A DNA stretch of 20,318 nt from an uncultured Clostridia bacterium. Lineage in GTDB: Bacteria; Bacillota; Clostridia; TANB77; CAG-508. Below the pieces are notes generated by a model. The model had not been told where the DNA came from. It searched no databases and saw nothing but the letters and a program-made list of their open reading frames with translations. A program made the position numbers and the translations under genes. The stretch spans positions 10,673-30,990 of the forward strand of contig CAPBNZ010000012.1 of the NCBI GenBank assembly GCA_948585895.1, given 5' to 3'. Shown piece by piece: positions 15,703 through 20,318 of the stretch; within the stretch, counting starts at the first letter, position 1, and every line of letters starts with the position of its first letter.

Positions 15703-17115
15703 ATGAAAAAGAAAAAAGTATTTTATGTACTAGAAAAGTTACTAAAATTAGATATAGATAGCGATAATCAACATACAGAATCAGATATATATAGTGATAG
15801 CATTCCAAAACAAAAAAATAATGTAGAAGAAAATATTAGCAATAATAGAGAAATACAAATTACTGAAGCACAGAAAACACGAAGACAGAAATGGATAGAA
15901 GAAATACAAGGAAAGCAAAAAGAAGTTACAACTCCATCAAAAGGAGTGGAAGCAACACCTATATCATCACAAGATGGAAATGAACAAGAAGAAACTTCAA
16001 ATTTAAAACCTTTTAATATTGAACAGGGAGATTTAAAAGGTAAATTTGATTTTTCTTTTTCTGTGAGAGGAAAAAGAATATCAGTGCAAAAATCAGATAA
16101 TTTAAGTGCTAATGCGAGTAATATGCAATCATCTTCACAGGGGCAAGATGGAGAACAACAAGGTCAAGCTAATGCAAGTAATATACAAGGACAGCAGGGA
16201 AATCCACAAGATTCTAGTACGCAAGAAAATGGAGAACCACAGAATAATCGTGCAAAACAATTATTTAGTGAATTAGATAAAGTAAGCGAGAGTATAGACA
16301 AAGGACACGGATTTGCATTAAGTCCATTAAAAATAGAAGATGGACAAGTGCCAGATAGTCTTATAAATATGTTAATAGATAAATTTTTAAATCAAAGATT
16401 TTTACCAATGGATACTGATTTAAATACTAGAAGAAATAGTTTTGATCCAGAGTATGGAGCTTTAAAATGGAATATACCAGATTTAATAAGACATAAAGTT
16501 ACAAATGACTTAAATAAAATGCTATACGATAAATATGGATTTAATGATGAAGATGGAAAAGGAGAAGATGTACCATTATCATTTTACTTTGACTTATCTG
16601 GAAGTATGGAAGCGTATTCGAGATTTCTATCACTAGTAGCTATAAAGCTTATTAAGAAAGATGTAAAAGTGCTATTTGGATTTAACGAAAAAATTTATTA
16701 TCAAATTGATAGTGTGCCAAAGACTTTTACAGCAGAAGATTTTAGAAGAATAATATCAGAAAATTTATCATACGAACACTTAACATCTGATTCAAGATAT
16801 AGAAACATTAAAATAAAACAAGTTAATGAAGATATTAATAAGTATTTAAGAGAAAAGAAAGCTAAAAAATCAACTATATTTTCTGATTTTGACTCTAAAA
16901 AGGAGATTGAAGATTTATCAAAAGATTGTGAAATATGGTGGTTTTGCTTTGAACAAAGAAATAGTTATAAAAATACATCAATGAAAGATTTTAAAGGACA
17001 TTTTTATAAGACTGAAAAATTAGAAGATTTTATCAAACATTTAAAAAATATAAGTAGTAGGGTATATGAAAAAAGACAGAGACAAATTAGAAATGGAGGT
17101 ATTGAGCGTGAATAA
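15703..17115 (+). CDS. VWA-domain protein with a disordered N-terminus
   Basis: 470 residues. Residues 1-190 look disordered, rich in Gln, Ser, Asn and Glu, with a repeated ANASN(M/I)Q encoded by two near-identical 21-base units (16108-16128 and 16168-16188, two mismatches). Residues about 290-450 form a von Willebrand A domain: the MIDAS motif DLSGS gives D297, S299 and S301, preceded by VPLSFYF, and THE later HLTSDSRYRN and IFSDFDS supply the probable Thr and Asp. VWA proteins of this type bind metal and pair with MoxR ATPases, as adaptors or effectors. RBS AAAGGAA precedes ATG 15703. It is the first gene of an operon with the 17108 and 17434 genes, overlapping the next by 8 bases. The substrate cannot be told. 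Confidence 0.8.
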   Translation: MKKKKVFYVLEKLLKLDIDSDNQHTESDIYSDSIPKQKNNVEENISNNREIQITEAQKTRRQKWIEEIQGKQKEVTTPSKGVEATPISSQDGNEQEETSNLKPFNIEQGDLKGKFDFSFSVRGKRISVQKSDNLSANASNMQSSSQGQDGEQQGQANASNIQGQQGNPQDSSTQENGEPQNNRAKQLFSELDKVSESIDKGHGFALSPLKIEDGQVPDSLINMLIDKFLNQRFLPMDTDLNTRRNSFDPEYGALKWNIPDLIRHKVTNDLNKMLYDKYGFNDEDGKGEDVPLSFYFDLSGSMEAYSRFLSLVAIKLIKKDVKVLFGFNEKIYYQIDSVPKTFTAEDFRRIISENLSYEHLTSDSRYRNIKIKQVNEDINKYLREKKAKKSTIFSDFDSKKEIEDLSKDCEIWWFCFEQRNSYKNTSMKDFKGHFYKTEKLEDFIKHLKNISSRVYEKRQRQIRNGGIERE

Positions 17116-17422
17116 ACCAACAGGAAATTTAAGAGAATTAATAATATTATGCAATGACAATATAAAAGGATTATCAAGAAAAGAGGACATAAAAAAATAT
17201 TTACCTATTAATATTGATGGCTTTAGTATAGAAGAAGAAAATAATAAGTTAGTATTCAAACAAAATAATGAAGTTATCAAAAATGTATGGATTGATACTA
17301 ATTGTTATTCAAACTTAGAAATATTGAAAGTAATAGCAAAAATATATAATATAGAGTATAAAAGTGAAGAGATTTTAGAATTAATAAAATTTAAAAATAA
17401 GATAACATTAATGTTATTATAA
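17108..17422 (+). CDS. Small protein between the VWA and MoxR genes
   Basis: 104 residues, not recognised. GTG 17108 is chosen because GGAGGT (17095-17100) is 7 bases upstream; starting at ATG 17066 would put the RBS inside the gene. The sequence is mixed alpha/beta (LRELIILCND, KKYLPINIDGFSIEEENNKLVFKQ, NLEILKVIAKIYNIEYKSEEI), with no motif, signal peptide or membrane segment. It overlaps the VWA gene by 8 bases and lies 11 bases before the ATPase gene, so translation is probably coupled. By position it may be a cofactor or third subunit of the complex; this is inference only. Confidence 0.7.
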   Translation: MNKPTGNLRELIILCNDNIKGLSRKEDIKKYLPINIDGFSIEEENNKLVFKQNNEVIKNVWIDTNCYSNLEILKVIAKIYNIEYKSEEILELIKFKNKITLMLL

Positions 17423-17433
17423 AGGAGAAAAGA

Positions 17434-19521
17434 ATGGAAATATCATATCAAAGTATTAAAGAAAAAATGGAACAATATGGGTATTTTGCAGAAGACGAAT
17501 TAATTTGGCAAACTTATATTAATATACAGAATCTTATAAATAATGGTCAAGTTGGTCAAGATATTCATGCTATTTGTTTAGAAGGACCTCCTGGTGCAGG
17601 TAAAACAGAATATGCAAAAATATATAGAAAAGTATTAAAAGATTTTGTACAAGATGATGTTGAATTGATAGATTATCAATGTGATTCAACTACAGGAAAA
17701 TCAGATTTGTACGAAGAAATTAGAGTGGCTGCAGCAATTGCAGGTAATCCAGATGAAGTAATAATTGCAGGTAAATTAGTAGAGGCAATAGATTCAGTAA
17801 ATGCAGGAAAAAAAGTAATACTATTTCTTGATGAATACGATAAAGCAAGAGAAGAGACGGATTCTTTTCTATTAAAGTTTTTACAAGAGGGTAAAGTTAA
17901 TACAACACAAAGAGGTAATGTAGAGATAAGACCAGAAAATATGCAAAATTTACAAGTGCTACTATGTAAAAATCAAATGAGAGAAGAGCTATCTGGACCA
18001 CTAGAAAGAAGAGTAAAAATATTAAGACTAAAAGAAATGAGACCAGAAGTATTCTTTAAAGTAGCTAATCGTCAGTTACCTAATGCAGATAAAGATGTAA
18101 TTAATGCAGTATCTATTTTATATGGTGCAATTTATGATAATAAAGAAGATTTTGCTAGAATGCCATCTTGTTCAGAGGGATTATTAGCAATAAGAGATGC
18201 TTGTACTTTATTAAAAGCAAATGCACCAGAAGAATTTGTATATAGTGCTATTATTTCAAATATGCTAAAAAATCCAGATGATATTGAAACATTTAGAAGT
18301 CTATTAGGACAAGACGAAAGATTATCAGCATTTTTTAAATCTACTTGTGATTTGAATAAGATTTCAAATATAACAGAAGCAGAAATTGCTAGAAGAGAAA
18401 TATTATCACAATTTTTCTCTGATGATATAAGAAGAGTTTCAGAAGATATTGAAAGAGCAAATAGATTATTAACAGAGTCTAATCATGAGAGAAGTTATTT
18501 GGAAAAAAGAATAAATGAACAAAGTGATACTATTAGTGAGAAAGATAAAACTATTGAAAAACAAAGAAGATATATTGAACAATTACTAGCTGAAAAAAAA
18601 GACTGTAAGAGTGGTGTGTCTTCGTTTGAAAGAAGAACTGTTAGTATAGAACAAATTCCAGAATTATCTTACGAAGAAGTAAGTACAGACAAGAAAGTAG
18701 AAATACCATCATTTATACAAGTTGGAACAGAGCATAAATTTGTTAGGCAAAATGAAATTGGAGGTCAAATATTATCTGTACCTGGTGGTGAAGATGGAAG
18801 AATGCATTTAGGTGAAAGTATATTTGAACAAGATTATGATATGCTACAAAAGTTTGGTTATGCTACTATACAATCTTATAATGGCGGAACAAAATTAGAA
18901 GATATGAGAGATTGGAACGTAAATCATATTAGATTAGGAATACAAGTGATGAAGAGCGAACCTACAGCTAAACTTTACAATGATGGAATTATTTTATATG
19001 ATAAAGATGGTATAATAGTTGGAGGAACAAGAGTATTTGAAGAAATAGAAAGAAGAGGAGAAACAGGAAAAGAAGATACTAGTTCAATAGCAAGATATAA
19101 GTTTTTCACAAATAAATTAATATTACCTATTTATGTATTAGACTCAGTGGCAAAATTTATGAAACAATGTTATAAGCAAGGAAATACAAATAATTATGGT
19201 GGTACATATATTGATTGTATTGTATCAGCAGATAAGCAAAAAGAAGTAAAAGAAAAAGATGAAAATGGTAGATATTTTTATTGTACGCCATTAAAAGATA
19301 ATATATATCACATTACATATGAGAATTATAAAAATGATTTAGAGGATACTGGTATAGAACTTCAAAAAAGAATAGCAACAAGTGAATATGATGATTATAT
19401 GAAAGCAGAATTATTAAGGATTGCTAACTCAAGAGAGAGACAAATGATTCAAACAGGACAAATCAGTCCAAAATCAACTCAATATGTAAAACCATTAGCC
19501 ACTTACGGAGAAAGAGATTAA
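17434..19521 (+). CDS. MoxR-type AAA+ ATPase with coiled coil and C-terminal extension
   Basis: 695 residues. The AAA+ core (about 1-330) has Walker A GPPGAGKT (51-58, Lys57), Walker B VILFLDEYD with Asp133-Glu134, the sensor-like VLLCKNQMREELSGPLERRVKIL and the Arg pair 192-193. This is the MoxR/AAA_5 pattern of ATPases that remodel proteins or load metals together with a VWA partner. Residues about 335-395 are a predicted coiled coil (RRVSEDIERANRLLTESN onward). The last 300 residues (VGTEHKFVRQNEIGGQIL to the end) form a separate domain I do not recognise; typical MoxR proteins are about 300-350 residues, so this part is extra. RBS AAAGGAG precedes ATG 17434. It is the last gene of the VWA operon, before a convergent gene. 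Confidence 0.85.
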   Translation: MEISYQSIKEKMEQYGYFAEDELIWQTYINIQNLINNGQVGQDIHAICLEGPPGAGKTEYAKIYRKVLKDFVQDDVELIDYQCDSTTGKSDLYEEIRVAAAIAGNPDEVIIAGKLVEAIDSVNAGKKVILFLDEYDKAREETDSFLLKFLQEGKVNTTQRGNVEIRPENMQNLQVLLCKNQMREELSGPLERRVKILRLKEMRPEVFFKVANRQLPNADKDVINAVSILYGAIYDNKEDFARMPSCSEGLLAIRDACTLLKANAPEEFVYSAIISNMLKNPDDIETFRSLLGQDERLSAFFKSTCDLNKISNITEAEIARREILSQFFSDDIRRVSEDIERANRLLTESNHERSYLEKRINEQSDTISEKDKTIEKQRRYIEQLLAEKKDCKSGVSSFERRTVSIEQIPELSYEEVSTDKKVEIPSFIQVGTEHKFVRQNEIGGQILSVPGGEDGRMHLGESIFEQDYDMLQKFGYATIQSYNGGTKLEDMRDWNVNHIRLGIQVMKSEPTAKLYNDGIILYDKDGIIVGGTRVFEEIERRGETGKEDTSSIARYKFFTNKLILPIYVLDSVAKFMKQCYKQGNTNNYGGTYIDCIVSADKQKEVKEKDENGRYFYCTPLKDNIYHITYENYKNDLEDTGIELQKRIATSEYDDYMKAELLRIANSRERQMIQTGQISPKSTQYVKPLATYGERD

Positions 19522-19542
19522 GTAATTTAATATATAAAAATA

Positions 19543-19570
19543 TGACCACCACCCTTAATTCAGAGCGGTG
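19543..19570. terminator. Weak hairpin between convergent genes
   Basis: ACCACC (19543-19548) and GGTGGT (19565-19570) form a 6-bp GC-rich stem with a 16-base loop. It sits between the convergent MoxR and 19592 genes. T tracts on either side are poor, so termination is uncertain. Confidence 0.35.
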
Positions 19571-19591
19571 GTTAGTTGTGTTTTGCAAAAC

Positions 19592-20206
19592 TTATTCTTC
19601 ATGGGGAATTATGGTAGTATTTTCATCGCCGATGAGATGACTGCCAAGTATATATGCTCCCATAAAATTGCCAAAGGCAAGTAATGCAGTGTCAACTTCT
19701 TTTGACTGTTCTTCGTTCAGTGCGCCATCAGCACGAGCTTTTTCAAGTGCATCAAAACCAGGAAATTGACCAGTTTCTCCGTCAAACCATCCGCCGTTAT
19801 TCTCAACAAACTCTATTGCAGGATTGATTTTTTTCATAATATCCTGGAATTGAAGGAAAAGAAATTTAATATTGAGTTTTACTTCAAATTTATCTTCTTT
19901 ACCTTCAACAGGGTTAATAGAGATGGGCTTCTGGTTTTCAAGAACCTTTTCAATTGTTTTTTCGATTTCTTCGCAACATCTTTCTCGGGCATCATTACTT
20001 TGGAATGTGACAGGTGTTAAGAGAATAGAACCATCCATACCAAAAGCAGGACCTTCCCAAATCTTACCACCATTTTTCATCACTGTTTGAATTGCAAACA
20101 GCAGAATCCGTTCTCCACAACTAGGTGGAATTGTAATGTCAGTGATGACAGTGGCATCACTAAACATGCCTCTGATAGTTGTATAATGTTTACAGTAGTT
20201 ACCCAT
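19592..20206 (-). CDS. Hypothetical protein of higher G+C
   Basis: 204 residues, not recognised. It starts MGNYCKHYTTIRGMFSD after the RBS AAGGAGG, with a promoter of its own. No signal peptide or membrane segment is clear. The middle (SCGERILLFAIQ, GGKIWEGPAFGMDGSILLTPVTF) suggests a compact folded domain, and the C-terminal half is acidic (FVENNGGWFDGETGQF). Codons are visibly richer in G and C than anywhere else in the window (one 60-base line reaches 47%), suggesting recent transfer or different selection. It contains one in-frame CGG, Arg33 (20108-20110), with the frame continuing normally. It is convergent with the MoxR operon. Confidence 0.75.
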   Translation of the reverse strand: MGNYCKHYTTIRGMFSDATVITDITIPPSCGERILLFAIQTVMKNGGKIWEGPAFGMDGSILLTPVTFQSNDARERCCEEIEKTIEKVLENQKPISINPVEGKEDKFEVKLNIKFLFLQFQDIMKKINPAIEFVENNGGWFDGETGQFPGFDALEKARADGALNEEQSKEVDTALLAFGNFMGAYILGSHLIGDENTTIIPHEE

Positions 20207-20255
20207 AGACTAATTCCTCCTTTGATTTTAGACCATGCCAATAATTACAATATAT

Positions 20256-20284
20256 ATTATAGCATTAAAATTAAATAATTGCAA
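20256..20284 (-). promoter_or_regulatory. Promoter of the minus-strand gene
   Basis: Read on the minus strand: TTGCAA (20279-20284), a 17-base spacer and TATAAT (20256-20261), with TGC as extended -10. It is 50 bases before the start codon. It is the same TTGCAA-17-TGCTATAAT form as the VWA operon promoter. Confidence 0.75.
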
Positions 20285-20318
20285 GTATTATGGAAACAAA
20301 GAAAAACTATATTTATAA

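Overview
The window is very A+T-rich (roughly 70% or more) with AGGAGG-type ribosome binding sites, AGA-dominated arginine codons and clostridial protein families (a spore photoproduct lyase relative, TnpV, a 'KGITLIALVITI' prepilin-like leader). This suggests an anaerobic low-GC Firmicute of the Clostridia, probably an uncultured gut lineage; that placement is inference. No rRNA, tRNA or CRISPR array was seen.

Layout. 1-11289 looks like chromosome: a sensor histidine kinase entering from the left edge, a membrane-anchored hypothetical protein with a PflX-like radical SAM protein, thymidylate synthase (thyA) and dihydrofolate reductase (folA) separated by a perfect 31-bp inverted repeat, dephospho-CoA kinase (coaE), a spore photoproduct lyase-like radical SAM protein, and an ABC exporter pair whose permease carries a long extracytoplasmic coiled coil. 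11405-19521 looks like a mobile or accessory region: a truncated prepilin-like gene, tnpV, an AlbA/Schlafen-type DNA-binding regulator, a helix-turn-helix protein, a decayed MobV relaxase with a candidate oriT, and a VWA / small protein / MoxR-type AAA+ ATPase operon with its own strong promoter and an 18-bp palindrome. 19592-20206 (minus strand) is an unrecognised gene of visibly higher G+C.

Most unusual observation. Three genes (histidine kinase, thyA, AlbA-type regulator) are each interrupted by one +1 frameshift, and all three sit on an in-frame CGG codon. Reading CGGN as one four-base unit, or skipping the C and reading GGN, restores each protein exactly. I found no other in-frame CGG in any plus-strand gene of the window, although CGG occurs 12 times out of frame there. 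One affected gene is thyA, a housekeeping gene that looks intact on both sides of the shift. This pattern fits CGG being unassigned or recoded in this lineage, with +1 frameshifting or quadruplet decoding at CGGN. The frameshifts in the relaxase are of a different kind (homopolymer contractions) and look like ordinary decay. The only CGG read normally as Arg is in the compositionally foreign minus-strand gene.

The second item of interest is the VWA-MoxR operon, a chaperone-like AAA+/VWA pair carried as apparent cargo next to mobilisation genes, and a candidate conflict or defence system.
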